Made by a program: the position numbers and the translations under genes
Notes under the pieces: generated by a model
The model's database searches: none
Told to the model about the DNA's origin: nothing
What the model saw: only the letters and a program-made list of their open reading frames with translations
Assembly (NCBI GenBank): GCA_022843625.1
Contig: JALHNH010000002.1
Span: forward strand, 248,001-312,000
Source of the DNA: Bryobacter sp.
GTDB taxonomy: Bacteria > Acidobacteriota > Terriglobia > Bryobacterales > Bryobacteraceae
Reading direction: 5' to 3'
DNA: 64,000 nucleotides
In this document: positions 53,338 to 63,222 of the stretch, one piece after another
How the letters are laid out: each line of letters begins with the position of its first letter
Numbering within the stretch: the first letter of the stretch is position 1

Positions 53338-55287
53338 ATGCGCATCCTCCTCACACTCCTTGCCATTGGCTCCTCCCTCCTGGCCCAACAACCCCGCGAC
53401 CTGCTGATCGAAAAAGAAGTCCCTACCAACCTCTTCAACGACAAAGGCACTCGCAGAGCCCTCGTCATTGGCGTCTCTCAACACCAACATCTACCCCCGG
53501 TTGCCCAACTCAATTACGCCCACCGTGATGCCGAAGACTTCGCCGCCTTCCTCCGCTCCAACTCCGGCGGAGCCATCCCCGCCAGCCACATCCGCCTCCT
53601 CACCAACTCCTCCGCCACTCTCTCCGCGATCCGCGGCGCCCTCCACACCTGGCTTGTTGAATCCACCGCCCCCAACGACATCGTCTACGTCTTCTTCGCC
53701 GGCCACGGCGTTGTCGCCGAACGCGGCGAAGGCTACTTCCTCGCCGCAGACTCCGACCCCCAAAACCTCCACGCCACCGGCCTGTCTTTTTCTGAAGTAG
53801 AAAACACCCTCACCCGCCGCCTCCGCGCTTCTCTCGTCGTCTTCACCGCCGACGCCTGCCACGCCGGCCAACTGGGCTGGTCCACTTACTCAACCACCGC
53901 CCCCAACCGCACCGCCGAAGCTCTCGAATCCCTCGGCCAGAATGATCGCGCCATTCTCAAACTCCTCTCGGCCCGCCCCAGCGAGCGCTCCTTTGAAGAC
54001 GCCCGCTGGGATGGTGGCCACGGCATCTTCACCCACTCCATGCTCGAAGCCCTGCGCGGCAAAGCAGACCGCGACGGTGATCGCTTCGTCCGCGCCTCTG
54101 AGGTCATCGATTTCGTTTCCCAACAAGTCCCCGCCCAAACCAGCTCCCGTCAGAATCCCCGTGTCGCTGGTTCCTTTGATGCTCGTTTCCCCCTCGCTGT
54201 CCTGCCAACTCCCGCCAAGCCCATCCCGGCCCTCCTCGCCGCGCCCACCGTTTCTCTAGACGTCCGCGGCCCCGCCGGCACATCTCTCTATCTCGACAAC
54301 ACCTTCCGTGGCAGTCTGCCTCCCACCGGCAACATTCGCCTCGAAGGCCTCACTACCGGCCTCCACGCAATCACTGCTGAGTTCCCCGACGCCCCCTCCC
54401 TCGAGGGCAGCATCCGCCTCGCCGCCAATTCCAATCTCCAACTTACACCCCCACGCAAGCGCAACCCGTGGGAAGCCTTCATTGCCGCTGGCCGCATTCG
54501 TGAAGCTCTCGCCCTACCGCGAGACCGCGAGCAAAATGCGCAATTTGAATCCGCCCTTGAGCAACAAGGCCAGGCCTGTGTCTCAGACTATGTCCAGTCC
54601 ACCGCGATAGGCCCCAAGCGACTTCTCCTCGAACGCGCCGTCACCGCTTACGAGGTTTTAAAGGATTTAAGACCCTACGACCGAGCAATCGAGACTCGCC
54701 GCCTCTTCTGCTCGGGCCGCCTGGACATTGCATCCAACCGTTTTGAGCAAGCCACCACCACGCTCCGCGCCGCCATCCTCCGGGACCCCAACTTCGCTTG
54801 CGCCCACAACGCCCTCGGCGTCGCCTACGGCCGGCTGGGCAAGGTGAAAGAAGCCCGCGCCTCATTCGACAAAGCCGCCGAACTCACTCCCGAATGGGCA
54901 CTCCCGCCCTTCCAGATCGCAAACGTGCTGATTACTGCAGGCAAACTAAAAGAAGCCATTCCCTATCTTGAAAAGGCGGTCAGTTTCAACCCGAAATCTA
55001 CCGGCACAAGATGGAGCCTGGCCCGTACTTACCGCAATCTGAATCGTCCCAAAGAAGCGGTGGAAGCCGCCCAGCAACTGATTCAACTCGATTCCGGTTA
55101 TGCTCCCGGCTATTACGAACTGGCCCGCGCCTTCGACATAGCTGGAGACCACGTAAGAGCCGTAATGGCCTACGAAGTCTATCTGCAGCTAGCCCCAAAT
55201 TTTGGAGACAGCGACGCCGTCCGCGCCCGTTCGCAACAAATCCGGTCCGCGCTATCCAAAAAAGATCTCGCCGCGCTAGAGCAATAA
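53338..55287 (+). CDS. Secreted caspase-like (C14) peptidase with PEGA-like and TPR domains
   Basis: A 649-residue exported protein (signal peptide to about residue 17, GSSLLAQ). Residues about 38-290 are a metacaspase/caspase p20-like domain with the catalytic dyad His123 (VFFAGHGVV) and Cys174 (TADACHAGQ) and the start RRALVIGVSQHQHLPP. Residues about 303-365 form a PEGA-like beta-sandwich (VSLDVRGPAGTSLYLDNTF in part, LTTGLHAITAEFP). Residues about 375-640 are TPR repeats (ACAHNALGVAYGRLGKVKE, GTRWSLARTYRNLNRPKE, APGYYELARAFDIAGDHV). Both catalytic residues are present, so it may be an active Cys protease acting outside the cytoplasm; its substrate is unknown. Confidence 0.88.
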   Translation: MRILLTLLAIGSSLLAQQPRDLLIEKEVPTNLFNDKGTRRALVIGVSQHQHLPPVAQLNYAHRDAEDFAAFLRSNSGGAIPASHIRLLTNSSATLSAIRGALHTWLVESTAPNDIVYVFFAGHGVVAERGEGYFLAADSDPQNLHATGLSFSEVENTLTRRLRASLVVFTADACHAGQLGWSTYSTTAPNRTAEALESLGQNDRAILKLLSARPSERSFEDARWDGGHGIFTHSMLEALRGKADRDGDRFVRASEVIDFVSQQVPAQTSSRQNPRVAGSFDARFPLAVLPTPAKPIPALLAAPTVSLDVRGPAGTSLYLDNTFRGSLPPTGNIRLEGLTTGLHAITAEFPDAPSLEGSIRLAANSNLQLTPPRKRNPWEAFIAAGRIREALALPRDREQNAQFESALEQQGQACVSDYVQSTAIGPKRLLLERAVTAYEVLKDLRPYDRAIETRRLFCSGRLDIASNRFEQATTTLRAAILRDPNFACAHNALGVAYGRLGKVKEARASFDKAAELTPEWALPPFQIANVLITAGKLKEAIPYLEKAVSFNPKSTGTRWSLARTYRNLNRPKEAVEAAQQLIQLDSGYAPGYYELARAFDIAGDHVRAVMAYEVYLQLAPNFGDSDAVRARSQQIRSALSKKDLAALEQ

Positions 55288-55315
55288 CGAATCCAGCCGA
55301 ATGCTGCCGATTTGT

Positions 55316-55396
55316 TTACCAAACGCCAATAAACTTCAGCACAAATACAATCACAACAACAACGCCAATGATGTAGAAAATACTATTACCGCGCAT
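55316..55396 (-). CDS. 26-residue single-pass membrane peptide
   Basis: A short gene read as ATG 55396 to TAA 55316. The product begins MRGNSIFYIIGVVVVIV and ends FVLKFIGVW: a short N terminus with one Arg, then one hydrophobic helix of about 20 residues broken only by a Lys. A good ribosome-binding sequence (TTAAGGA) lies about 10 bases upstream. Very similar tiny membrane proteins with the pattern NxIFYIIGVIVVI are annotated as hypothetical in various bacteria, from memory. It is convergent with the caspase gene, 28 bases from its stop. The 183 bases upstream (55397-55579) hold no other gene. Confidence 0.7.
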   Translation of the reverse strand: MRGNSIFYIIGVVVVIVFVLKFIGVW

Positions 55397-55579
55397 GGAA
55401 ACCATCCTTAAGGGAATCTGCAAAGACTTGGAGCGAAAGAGACACAAGGCGCTCACTGCCCGGTAGAGGATTGCGACGCTGCATTAGTTTCACCGCTGCA
55501 GAATTTGAATAGTGGGCTCGAGAACCCAACTCTGCACAATTGGCTGGTAGGAGAACCTCCTTGCAGATCTGCTTGGCAG

Positions 55580-56839
55580 CTACTTCGAGCGTTTGAGCGG
55601 TTGCCAGGCTTGGTCCTGGAAGGTGGCGGCAGGGTCGAAGCCGGGTTTGTTGGACATGATGTAGGTGCCGTCACCGCGGGTCCAGGCGTTTTCGTAACCG
55701 GAGGTGAGTTCCACCTGGCCGCCAGAGCCCTGCCATGTCTCAACGCCGCGGATGGATTGGACGAAGGCGGTGTGAATACGGTCGCTGGAGGATTGGCGTG
55801 ATTCCCAGGCGCGCATGTTCTGGTCCATGGACGTCATCCGTTGGTTGTAGGCGGCGGTGTTGGCTGCCCCCTGGCGCTGGATATCAGCCATGCGTTGGTT
55901 GTGCGATGCGATCATTTGTTGGCGGTTGGCTTCGAGGCCAGCCATAACCTGCTGATGGTTCTGATTACGCCATTCGCGCATTCGTTGGGAGAAATTGTCG
56001 ATCGCCTGTTCCCATTCGGGGTTCGTGCGGAAGCTGGAGCGGAGGGTTGCAATAAACTGTTCGCCTTCCTTGCGGCGCGCCGCCGGGTAGCGGACAAAAC
56101 TGCGTTCGCTTGCGATGCTCGTGCTGAGTTGTTGCATTCCACCGGTGTAAGCATTCTGCATGGAGTTGATGCCATTAACGAGGGTGACGAAGCCAATGCC
56201 TTCAGTGCCATCAGGCCATTTGAGACGGGCGAGGATAGCGTCGGCGCGGAGGTCGAGGTTCATGCCCATGGATTGGGCGGTGACGCGATGTTTTTCGCCC
56301 TTTTCAAGAAGCTGTTGGATTACTTCCTGGTTCGCTTCAACGCTGACGATGGTGGGGTTGCCAAAATCACGGGGCGCAAGAATTTGACGCAGGTACTGCT
56401 CGGCACTCATGGGCGGAGCGACGGCGCAACCGCCTTGCTGGGCCATCATTTGCATGTTCTGGCGCATGGCAGGGTCGCTAGAAGAACCCCAGGATTGGAG
56501 AGGTAGGCTGCGAAATTCGATGCTGCCGTCTGGGGACGTGACGCGAAGGTGGGGTGCGTAGACTTCTCCGGCGCAGTGAAAAGGACTCTTCCATTGCACG
56601 CCGCCATCGGTGCGCCAGCCCTTAGGCACCAGTATGCTGAAGGCTTCAACGGGCTTTATGTAGCCTTTGTCGTCGAAAAACCGCTTTCGTTCCAGGACGA
56701 TGAAGTCGGTTCCTTCGACCGCGGGCGTAGAGGATTTGGCGGTGGGTTTGGATGACGACTTTGGATTGGCCTGAGCGGCTGCGGCGCTGCAAGCGTTGAG
56801 GCAGAGTAGAACGGCGAGGAGCAATGTTGAAGAACGCAT
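55580..56839 (-). CDS. Hypothetical lipoprotein or secreted protein with Gln/Met-rich helical region
   Basis: A 419-residue protein with a signal peptide that contains a possible lipobox (LLCLNAC, Cys16). An alpha/beta part (about 42-265; FSILVPKGWRTDGGVQW, HLRVTSPDGSIEFRSLPLQSW, YPAARRKEGEQFIATL) is followed by a long helical stretch very rich in Gln, Asn, Met and Arg (about 270-360; MREWRNQNHQQVMAGLEANR, HNQRMADIQRQGAANTAAYNQR), probably coiled coil, then a small C-terminal domain (QGSGGQVELTSGYENAW) ending PLKRSK. I recognise no named family. It stands alone between the small membrane peptide and the DUF1501 gene. The 106 bases downstream of 56839 show nothing notable. Confidence 0.7.
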   Translation of the reverse strand: MRSSTLLLAVLLCLNACSAAAAQANPKSSSKPTAKSSTPAVEGTDFIVLERKRFFDDKGYIKPVEAFSILVPKGWRTDGGVQWKSPFHCAGEVYAPHLRVTSPDGSIEFRSLPLQSWGSSSDPAMRQNMQMMAQQGGCAVAPPMSAEQYLRQILAPRDFGNPTIVSVEANQEVIQQLLEKGEKHRVTAQSMGMNLDLRADAILARLKWPDGTEGIGFVTLVNGINSMQNAYTGGMQQLSTSIASERSFVRYPAARRKEGEQFIATLRSSFRTNPEWEQAIDNFSQRMREWRNQNHQQVMAGLEANRQQMIASHNQRMADIQRQGAANTAAYNQRMTSMDQNMRAWESRQSSSDRIHTAFVQSIRGVETWQGSGGQVELTSGYENAWTRGDGTYIMSNKPGFDPAATFQDQAWQPLKRSK

Positions 56840-56945
56840 AGGCTCTCACCATAATATGCAAATGCAGGCTCAGGGGAGAACGATGAAGATGGCCGCGATT
56901 CTTGTAGTTCGCCTTCAATCCCGGCAGTGGTAGGGGCGCATCCCG

Positions 56946-58376
56946 CTAGGCAAGCAAGTCCCGAATCACCTTCGAAGGTTCTACTCCTGTGAGTCGCTGG
57001 CTCAAGCCTTGATAGTTATAAGTAAAGCGCTCATGGTCGATTCCAAACAAGTGCAAAAGCGTCGCCTGGAAATCGCGCACATGCACCGGATCGCGCACGA
57101 TGTTGTAGGAAAACTCGTCCGTCTCACCATGCACCAGCCCGCCCTTGACGCCACCACCAGCCATCCACAAACTGAAGCATCGCGGATGATGATCGCGGCC
57201 GTAACTGACCGCCGACAACTTGCCTTGCGAATACACCGTGCGGCCAAACTCGCCACCCCAGATCACGAGCGTGTCGTCGAGCATGCCGCGCTGCTTCAAG
57301 TCCTGCACCAGCGCCCAGGCGGGCCGGTCCACATCCCCGCACTGGCTGGGCAGAATTTCCGGCAACTCGCCATGCACGTCCCACCCACGATGATAAATCT
57401 GCACAAAGCGTACGTTTCGCTCAGCCAATCGCCGCGCCATCAGACAACTGTTTGCAAAGGTGCCCGACTTCTTTGCATCATCGCCGTACATGGCAAAGGT
57501 CGCCTCGGTTTCTTTCGACATATCCGTCAATTCCGGCACCGACGTCTGCATCCGGAAGGCCATCTCATACTGCGAGATCCGGCTCTGAGTCTCGGGGTCG
57601 CCCACCTCGGCGAACTGCATCTGGTTGAGCTCACCGAGGGAATCGAGCATGCGCCGCCGCACTTTGGGGTCGACGCCTTCGGGGTTGTTGATAAACAGGA
57701 CCGGATCCCCGCCGGCACGCAAGGCCACGCCCGAATACTGGGCCGACAAGAAGCCGGCAGACCATAGCCGCGCCGAAATCGCCTGCACGGGCGCTCTTGG
57801 ATTCGAGTGTGTCGCGTTCAGTACGACAAACGACGGCAACTCCTGATTCATGCTCCCCAGCCCATAAGAGACCCAGGAACCAATGCACGGCTTACCGGCG
57901 TTCATGTTGCCCGTCTGAATGAAGGTGATCGCCGGCTCGTGGTTGATTGCCTCGGTATGCATCGACCGCACTATGGCGATATCATCCACCATCTTCGCCA
58001 TATTCGGCAATAACTCACTTACCCAGGTGCCGCTATTGCCGTGTTGCGAAAACTTGAATTTCGATGGCGCGATGGGGAATCGACTTTGCCCCGAAGTCAT
58101 CGTAGTGAGCCGCTGCCCCTGCCGGATCGATGCCGGGAGGTCTTTGTCGTACCAGTCGACCATTTTGGGCTTGTAGTCCAGCAAGTCCTGCTGCGGCGGC
58201 GCGCCCACCATATGCAAATAGATGCACCGCTTGGCCTTGGGCGCAAAATGCGGCAGCGTGGCCCCATGTGCTCCTAATGAGGACAGTGCCAGGGCCCCGA
58301 GCCCGCGCGCGCCACGCCCGAAAAACTGCCGCCGCGTTTCGGCTAAAACCGCTTCGTCCGATGGATGGATATACAT
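56946..58376 (-). CDS. DUF1501 family protein with twin-arginine signal
   Basis: A 476-residue sulfatase-fold-like protein with a Tat signal ([12 protein letters not shown], then a hydrophobic stretch). DUF1501 features: [20 protein letters not shown] in outline, [51 protein letters not shown]-like [66 protein letters not shown] and [23 protein letters not shown]. Its function is unknown; DUF1501 genes are nearly always paired with DUF1549/DUF1553 genes, as here. The ATG shares one base with the preceding stop codon, so the two are translationally coupled. Confidence 0.93.
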   Translation of the reverse strand: MYIHPSDEAVLAETRRQFFGRGARGLGALALSSLGAHGATLPHFAPKAKRCIYLHMVGAPPQQDLLDYKPKMVDWYDKDLPASIRQGQRLTTMTSGQSRFPIAPSKFKFSQHGNSGTWVSELLPNMAKMVDDIAIVRSMHTEAINHEPAITFIQTGNMNAGKPCIGSWVSYGLGSMNQELPSFVVLNATHSNPRAPVQAISARLWSAGFLSAQYSGVALRAGGDPVLFINNPEGVDPKVRRRMLDSLGELNQMQFAEVGDPETQSRISQYEMAFRMQTSVPELTDMSKETEATFAMYGDDAKKSGTFANSCLMARRLAERNVRFVQIYHRGWDVHGELPEILPSQCGDVDRPAWALVQDLKQRGMLDDTLVIWGGEFGRTVYSQGKLSAVSYGRDHHPRCFSLWMAGGGVKGGLVHGETDEFSYNIVRDPVHVRDFQATLLHLFGIDHERFTYNYQGLSQRLTGVEPSKVIRDLLA

Positions 58377-61300
58377 TATTTGTTTAAGGCCTCGTCCAGG
58401 TTCAATACACTACTCGCGAGCATCGTCCAGGCGGCGAAGTCCGATGATGACAAGCTTGCGTCGGGCTTCGATTCGCCGACACGCACCAGCTTACGCGCAT
58501 CAGCGCCATTGCGCTCATAGTGCGCTTGCAGGTCGACATAGGCTCGCCGCAAGACGTCCCGTTCTTTGGCGGAAAGCGGACGTGCGAGAACACGTGAGGA
58601 TACATAGTCCAGCCGCGCATCAAATTCCGTACCTGCCTTCATGGCCCGCTCGGCGAGGTTGCGCGAGGCCTCCACAAACTGCGGATCGTTCATTGTGGTG
58701 AGTGCTTGCAAGGGCGTGTTGGTCCGCTCTCTCCGCACTGTGCAATTTTCTCGCGTGGGTGCGTTGAAGAGGTCCATCGACGCCGGTGGGGCACTGCGTT
58801 TCCAAAAGGTATACAAGCTCCGCCGGTAAAGGCTGATCCCGTCATCGCGCTTGTAGAACTTGGTGTTGCTGCCATTCATCGCGACCGCTTCCCAGACACC
58901 GTCCGGCTGATAGGGCTTGACGCTGGCGCCGCCAATGGCCGGGTCCAGCAATCCGCTGGTGGCGAGCGCAACGTCCCGCAGCACTTCGCCGTCCATCCGG
59001 AAGCGCGGCCCGCGCGATAGCAGCCGGTTCTCCGGATCCTTCTTCAGCTTCTCGGGGGTGGTGAGCGGGCTCTGCCTGTAAGTGTCAGACATCACCATCA
59101 GCTTCAGCATCTTCTTCACGTCCCAGCCGGACTCGCGGAACTCAACCGCAAGCCAGTCCAGCAACTCTGGATGCGTCGGTGGGGTACCTTGTGAGCCGAA
59201 GTCTTCCGAGGTCTTGACGATGCCTGTGCCGAAGATCTCCTGCCAGAAGCGGTTGATTGTCACGCGGGCCGTCAGGGGGTTTCGAGCGTCAACGATCCAC
59301 TTGGCGAGGCCCAGCCGGTTGCGCGGGAAGCTTGGGTCCATGGGGGGCAATACGCCGGGTACGTTCGGCTCTACCTCTTCTCTCGGCGCATCGTACATAC
59401 CCCGGTAAAGGATATTTGCTGTCGGTTTGCGGTCCTTTCGCTCTTCCATGACGAGTGTCACCGCGCCCCGTTGCCGGATCTGCCGCGCTTCGGCTTTGAG
59501 CGCCGCCAGCTTCGCCGAATGGGAACGGTATTCCTTGTCGTGCATGGTAAGGTAACGCAGCTTGTCAGCCTCTGGCCACTGCTTGACAACCTGAGCCTCT
59601 TCAGCGGAGATCACCCGGTTGAAGATCTGAAAATCGGCGATCGCGCCGCCTTCGAAGCCGCGCGTATTCTCCTTGCCCAGCAGCAGCGGCGTGCCGCTCT
59701 GTATGTTGCCGGTGAGCCTGGTGTTGATGTCGCCGCCACCCTGCAGCAGGATTACTCGGCCATTCAGATAAAGCGCGAGGCCAGCCTGCTCCCGGCTGCC
59801 GTCATACGTGATAACCAGGTGATTCCAACTGCCCTGGGCCATCTGCTCCATATGCGCTGCGCGGACGGTGATGGACTTGCCGTCGTCGCCTGTTAAACGG
59901 AAGTTGGCCACGCGGGCCCCGATCTCAATCAACCATCCAACGTTCTTCTTCTTTGGGTCGTTCTGGCTGGCCACGGCATAGCTGCCTTCTTCCTTGGGGA
60001 AGTAGAGCCAGGTGGCAATAGAGAAGGCCTTACCGGCATCGAAGACAGGCTGATTGGGCAGCGTCGCGAAGTCGCTCTTGCCAAAGTGGATGGCCCGCTG
60101 GCCGGGCTTGCGCCCTTCACCGATTTTCGCGTCGCTCAGCTTTGAGTCCCAGAGGGACAAGATCTGCGACTTCGCGTCCAACGGCGTCTTCATATCGCGC
60201 GGCTTGTCCCAACCGGATAAGGCTGCCGAGGCGCGCGCCGCTTTATTTGCCTCGACCGATGCCATCTCCTGCTTCAGCGCAATCCAGCGGGCCCGGTCTG
60301 CCTCTCTCGGCACCACTACTATGGGCGGGGTGTCGGGAATGTTATCGTCCATCGTGTTCTGTGTTGTGTTTCGGAAGAAGGCTGCCAGAGAGTAGAAGTC
60401 TTTCTGCGACAGGGGATCGAACTTATGGTCATGGCAGGTAGCGCAGCCAATGGTGAGGCCCATGAATACAGTGCCTGTGGTATCCACTCTGTCTTTGGCA
60501 TAGATTGCCTCCACTTCATCGACAATGACGCCGGCCTCGTTGGTGGAAATCCCGCAGCGGTGAAAGCCCGAGGCGATTTGTTGCTCCAGGGTGCGATTGG
60601 GGAGCAAATCTCCGGCCACCTGCTCAATCGTGAACTGGTCGAAGCGCATGTTCTTGTTGAAGGCCGCGATCACCCAGTCGCGATATGGCCACATCTCGCG
60701 ATAGTTGTCGACGTGGATCCCGTGAGTGTCGGCATAACGTGCTGCGTCGAGCCAGTATCGCGCCCGGTGCTCGCCGTAGCGGGGTGAGGCGAGGTAGCGG
60801 TCTACCATCTTCTCGTAGGCATTTGGCGATGCGTCGGCCAGGAAGGCCTCGACGTCCTTCGGTTCTGGTGGAAGCCCGGTGATGTCGAGGGCGACGCGAC
60901 GCACCAGCGTCCGCCGGCTGGCCTCGGCACCCGGCGTTAGCCCATCTGCCTGCAGGCGAGTGCGCACGAAGTAGTCGATCGGGTTCTGCCCGGCGGGGAC
61001 AGCGGCTTTCTCTGGTGCTTTGAAAGCCCAGTGCTCCTGCCAGGGTGCGCCCTGTTCAATCCACGCCTTCAGGGTTTCCTTCTGGGCGTCGGTGATGACC
61101 TTGTGCGTTGAGGCTGGAGGCATCCGCAAAGCAGCATTGGCATGAGTCAAACGTTGATAGAGCTTGCTCTCGAGCGGCTTGCCGGACACGATGGCCCGGG
61201 CCATTGCGCCCTCCTGGGTGTCCAGCCGCAGCCCCGCCATCCGCGATGCTTTATCAGGCCCGTGGCAATGGAAACAAGCGTCGGAAAGAATCGGCCGCAC

Positions 61301-61387
61301 TTCCCGCTGGAAGTCTACCCCTTTCGTCTTCTGTCCCATCACCGGCAGCACGGCCAGCAGCAATAAAAAAAATTCACGACGCATCAC
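58376..61387 (-). CDS. PSCyt1-DUF1549-LamG-DUF1553 protein (planctomycete-type cytochrome)
   Basis: A 1003-residue secreted protein (signal [19 protein letters not shown]). Order: planctomycete cytochrome c domain (about 24-110) with one haem motif CFHCH (Cys38); DUF1549 (about 125-345; [42 protein letters not shown]), with a further CATCH motif near residue 319; a LamG/concanavalin-like domain (about 425-610); and DUF1553 (about 680-970; [49 protein letters not shown]). Such pairs with DUF1501 proteins are presumed to degrade or bind complex polymers, but the activity is unproven. Overlaps the DUF1501 start by one base. Confidence 0.93.
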   Translation of the reverse strand: MMRREFFLLLLAVLPVMGQKTKGVDFQREVRPILSDACFHCHGPDKASRMAGLRLDTQEGAMARAIVSGKPLESKLYQRLTHANAALRMPPASTHKVITDAQKETLKAWIEQGAPWQEHWAFKAPEKAAVPAGQNPIDYFVRTRLQADGLTPGAEASRRTLVRRVALDITGLPPEPKDVEAFLADASPNAYEKMVDRYLASPRYGEHRARYWLDAARYADTHGIHVDNYREMWPYRDWVIAAFNKNMRFDQFTIEQVAGDLLPNRTLEQQIASGFHRCGISTNEAGVIVDEVEAIYAKDRVDTTGTVFMGLTIGCATCHDHKFDPLSQKDFYSLAAFFRNTTQNTMDDNIPDTPPIVVVPREADRARWIALKQEMASVEANKAARASAALSGWDKPRDMKTPLDAKSQILSLWDSKLSDAKIGEGRKPGQRAIHFGKSDFATLPNQPVFDAGKAFSIATWLYFPKEEGSYAVASQNDPKKKNVGWLIEIGARVANFRLTGDDGKSITVRAAHMEQMAQGSWNHLVITYDGSREQAGLALYLNGRVILLQGGGDINTRLTGNIQSGTPLLLGKENTRGFEGGAIADFQIFNRVISAEEAQVVKQWPEADKLRYLTMHDKEYRSHSAKLAALKAEARQIRQRGAVTLVMEERKDRKPTANILYRGMYDAPREEVEPNVPGVLPPMDPSFPRNRLGLAKWIVDARNPLTARVTINRFWQEIFGTGIVKTSEDFGSQGTPPTHPELLDWLAVEFRESGWDVKKMLKLMVMSDTYRQSPLTTPEKLKKDPENRLLSRGPRFRMDGEVLRDVALATSGLLDPAIGGASVKPYQPDGVWEAVAMNGSNTKFYKRDDGISLYRRSLYTFWKRSAPPASMDLFNAPTRENCTVRRERTNTPLQALTTMNDPQFVEASRNLAERAMKAGTEFDARLDYVSSRVLARPLSAKERDVLRRAYVDLQAHYERNGADARKLVRVGESKPDASLSSSDFAAWTMLASSVLNLDEALNK

Positions 61388-61425
61388 GCCCTCATTGTAT
61401 CCCCGCCACTGAGCCGCTAAAAGAA

Positions 61426-61454
61426 GTCAGGGACACTCAATGAGTGCCCCTGAC
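61426..61454 (-). terminator. Intrinsic terminator after the dihaem cytochrome gene
   Basis: A 12-base stem (61426-61437 with 61443-61454, one mismatch) and a 5-base loop; read on the minus strand it is followed by TTCTTTT. It lies about 30 bases past the cytochrome stop and before the DUF1553 gene start, so that gene would need its own promoter or read-through. Confidence 0.7.
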
Positions 61455-61483
61455 GGATGAATCCATTGGACGGAACGAGTAAG

Positions 61484-62302
61484 TTACTTGCGCTGAAGCG
61501 ACTTCACATGGTCAACGAGATTCGTGATGCGAAGCTTGACCGTCCCCTGATCGGAATCCACGGCCCGGAAAGCATCGCCCCAAATAGGCATCGAAGAACT
61601 GCCGTGAGCGGCTGCTCCAGGCATATTGCCAAGAATATAGGCAACCTTGGCAGTTGGGAATTCGCCCTTGTTCTGCCTGCTGAGGATGGTCAGATCCGTT
61701 GCCTTCATTTTGAGTGAAGCGGCAGCGGGACCATCGCCTAGCCCTTTCGACCCGTGACAACTGGCGCACATCGAAGCATACATAGCGGAACCGGACGATG
61801 CAGGGATGTTAGTAATCCTGCCCGAAGCCGAATCAGCCTTTGCCACTTTGACATCTTTGACATTCGTGGCTGATGGAACCTGCAGACCCTCTACAAAGCG
61901 AGTGATGTTGTACAGCCTCATATGGACATCCGCCTCGTTGGAGCCGGAATTCCTGAAGACGTCTCCCCAAACCGGCATATCAGAATTGCCGTGCGGCCCG
62001 GAGCCCTGCATTCGTCCAAGCGTCATAAGAATACGGGGCGCAGGAAAATCACCGTTGTTATTCTTGCTCAATATAGTCAAGTCAGGAACCGGCTTCTTCA
62101 CGGCATTGGCCGCAGGGCCGGTGCCTTTACCATCAGCACCGTGACAAGAGGCGCAGTAGCTGAAGAACATCGAAGCTCCAGAGTCCGACGAAGTCTTGTT
62201 GATGGCAACTTTTTTGATTTGTGCGTGCCCGGGTACAACTGTTGCAGCTGTGAACAGAGCAAGGGCAAAAACGGATGAAGTAGAGAGCGGACGGCTAAAC
62301 AT
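61484..62302 (-). CDS. Periplasmic dihaem cytochrome c with two duplicated domains
   Basis: The frame continues to 62509, but ATG 62302 is clearly the start: AGGAGG lies 6 bases upstream (62309-62314) and the product begins with a signal peptide (MFSRPLSTSSVFALALFTAA...GHAQ). The 272-residue protein has two tandem cytochrome c domains, each with CASCHG (Cys50 and Cys179), a GxGPAA segment, DLTILS, and a methionine-ligand segment (DMPVWGD at 109, SMPIWGD at 239). The domains are clearly internal duplicates. It is probably a soluble periplasmic electron carrier. The upstream 244 bases (62303-62546) contain no recognised promoter. Confidence 0.9.
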   Translation of the reverse strand: MFSRPLSTSSVFALALFTAATVVPGHAQIKKVAINKTSSDSGASMFFSYCASCHGADGKGTGPAANAVKKPVPDLTILSKNNNGDFPAPRILMTLGRMQGSGPHGNSDMPVWGDVFRNSGSNEADVHMRLYNITRFVEGLQVPSATNVKDVKVAKADSASGRITNIPASSGSAMYASMCASCHGSKGLGDGPAAASLKMKATDLTILSRQNKGEFPTAKVAYILGNMPGAAAHGSSSMPIWGDAFRAVDSDQGTVKLRITNLVDHVKSLQRK

Positions 62303-62546
62303 GTAATGCCTCCTGTTAGTGGGGAACTGACGCTGTCTCGTGCAATCCTCGCACCAAACTGGAAGCACCGTAAAATAAGGGCAATTCACTACCGAATTCA
62401 AATGAGGCTGGGCGCAGTAGCGGAGCCACACCCAAAAGTGGGTGAATTCACACAGTACTAACGGGACAGTAGATTGCCCACTAACGAGAATAATGACAGA
62501 ACCCTGCAAAGTTTGAGCCTGGGCGCGGCGATCCGTTGGGACCAGT

Positions 62547-62780
62547 TCACTGGGCTATAAAGTATCCATCTAGCTGAGGCTTGCAGAAGTTGGCTCCAGC
62601 CACGACTGCGTTTGCGGATATTGACACAGTAGTGCCGGGAGCATTGATAATTTCGGCAGGAGTGGCAATTGCAGCGACCCCGTTGACGCCACCGGGCAGG
62701 ATTAATTGCGTAACTGCAAGCGGAAAAAGATTATCGGTAAAGTTATCACCGGTATCGGAAAAAAGGGTTGTACCAGAGGG
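62547..62780 (-). pseudogene. Probable C-terminal remnant of an unknown secreted protein
   Basis: A minus-strand frame that has no ATG, GTG or TTG start but reads like a protein C terminus: FSDTGDNFTDNLFPLAVTQL, then LPGGVNGVAAIATPAEIIN and APGTTVSISANAVVAGANF, stopping at 62547. Its coherent part ends near 62780, where the plus-strand amidase-like remnant begins. I do not recognise the family. This may be the surviving end of a gene cut by a rearrangement. The opposite-strand open frame over the same bases looks like a shadow. Confidence 0.35.
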
Positions 62781-62781
62781 G

Positions 62782-63039
62782 GCGCCGTCACTCGCACAAC
62801 GTCCGGATGGCTTCGTCGCGGAGCACCTCGCTAACCTGCGCTACTTCTACGAGGTGACGAAGGGCTGGCCTTCAGCCCCACACCTCTTTGTAGACGACCA
62901 TCTCCAACAAGACTGGACCCTCGGTCTTATAACTGCCGTCGCAATCCCCATCGCTGAGCCCATCCCGCACCGCACAGACAAACTCAAACTCGACGTGAGC
63001 GTGAGGAACAATCAATGGCGTTTGATTGGCGAGCGCTAG
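62782..63039 (+). pseudogene. Remnant of an N-acetylmuramoyl-L-alanine amidase-like gene
   Basis: Codons 62782-62901 read APSLAQRPDGFVAEHLANL, RYFYEVTKGW and PSAPHLFVDDH, which closely resembles the N-terminal part of bacterial/phage amidases of the PGRP type (HNTxxPSLAQRP...GWxxGPHLFVDD) from memory. The preceding His-containing strand (VxHNT) and all that should follow (IWVFTPL..., the catalytic region) are missing; after VDDH the frame diverges and meets a TAG at 63037. The same frame then stays open to 63222 with protein-like content (VRAYLLKKAVPDATIAARP, LFFYGSELLEGAFYDV). No intact start exists. Interpreted as a decayed, rearranged fragment. Confidence 0.45.
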
Positions 63040-63222
63040 TGTATCCCAGTCCGCGCCTATCTGCTGAAGAAGGCCGTTCCCGATGCAACGATTGCCGCCA
63101 GGCCCAAAAAGCAAGGCAATCTATTCTTCTACGGCTCCGAGTTGCTGGAAGGTGCCTTCTACGACGTTGCGTCATCTCCTACCTGGGCCCCCGTCTTCGA
63201 GCTGAAATCGCTCAGTCTCTAA

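Noticed and set aside
53313..53468. Extended start of the DUF1080 gene at 53468
   Set aside because: The extension is Arg/Ser-rich and overlaps the divergent caspase gene; a signal peptide begins at ATG 53312.
62303..62509. Extended start of the dihaem cytochrome at 62509
   Set aside because: AGGAGG just upstream of ATG 62302 and a signal peptide there decide the start.
62581..63039. A 152-residue plus-strand gene
   Set aside because: Its first ~67 codons mirror a protein-like minus-strand frame, only an interior stretch resembles an amidase, and the catalytic parts are absent; treated as a remnant.
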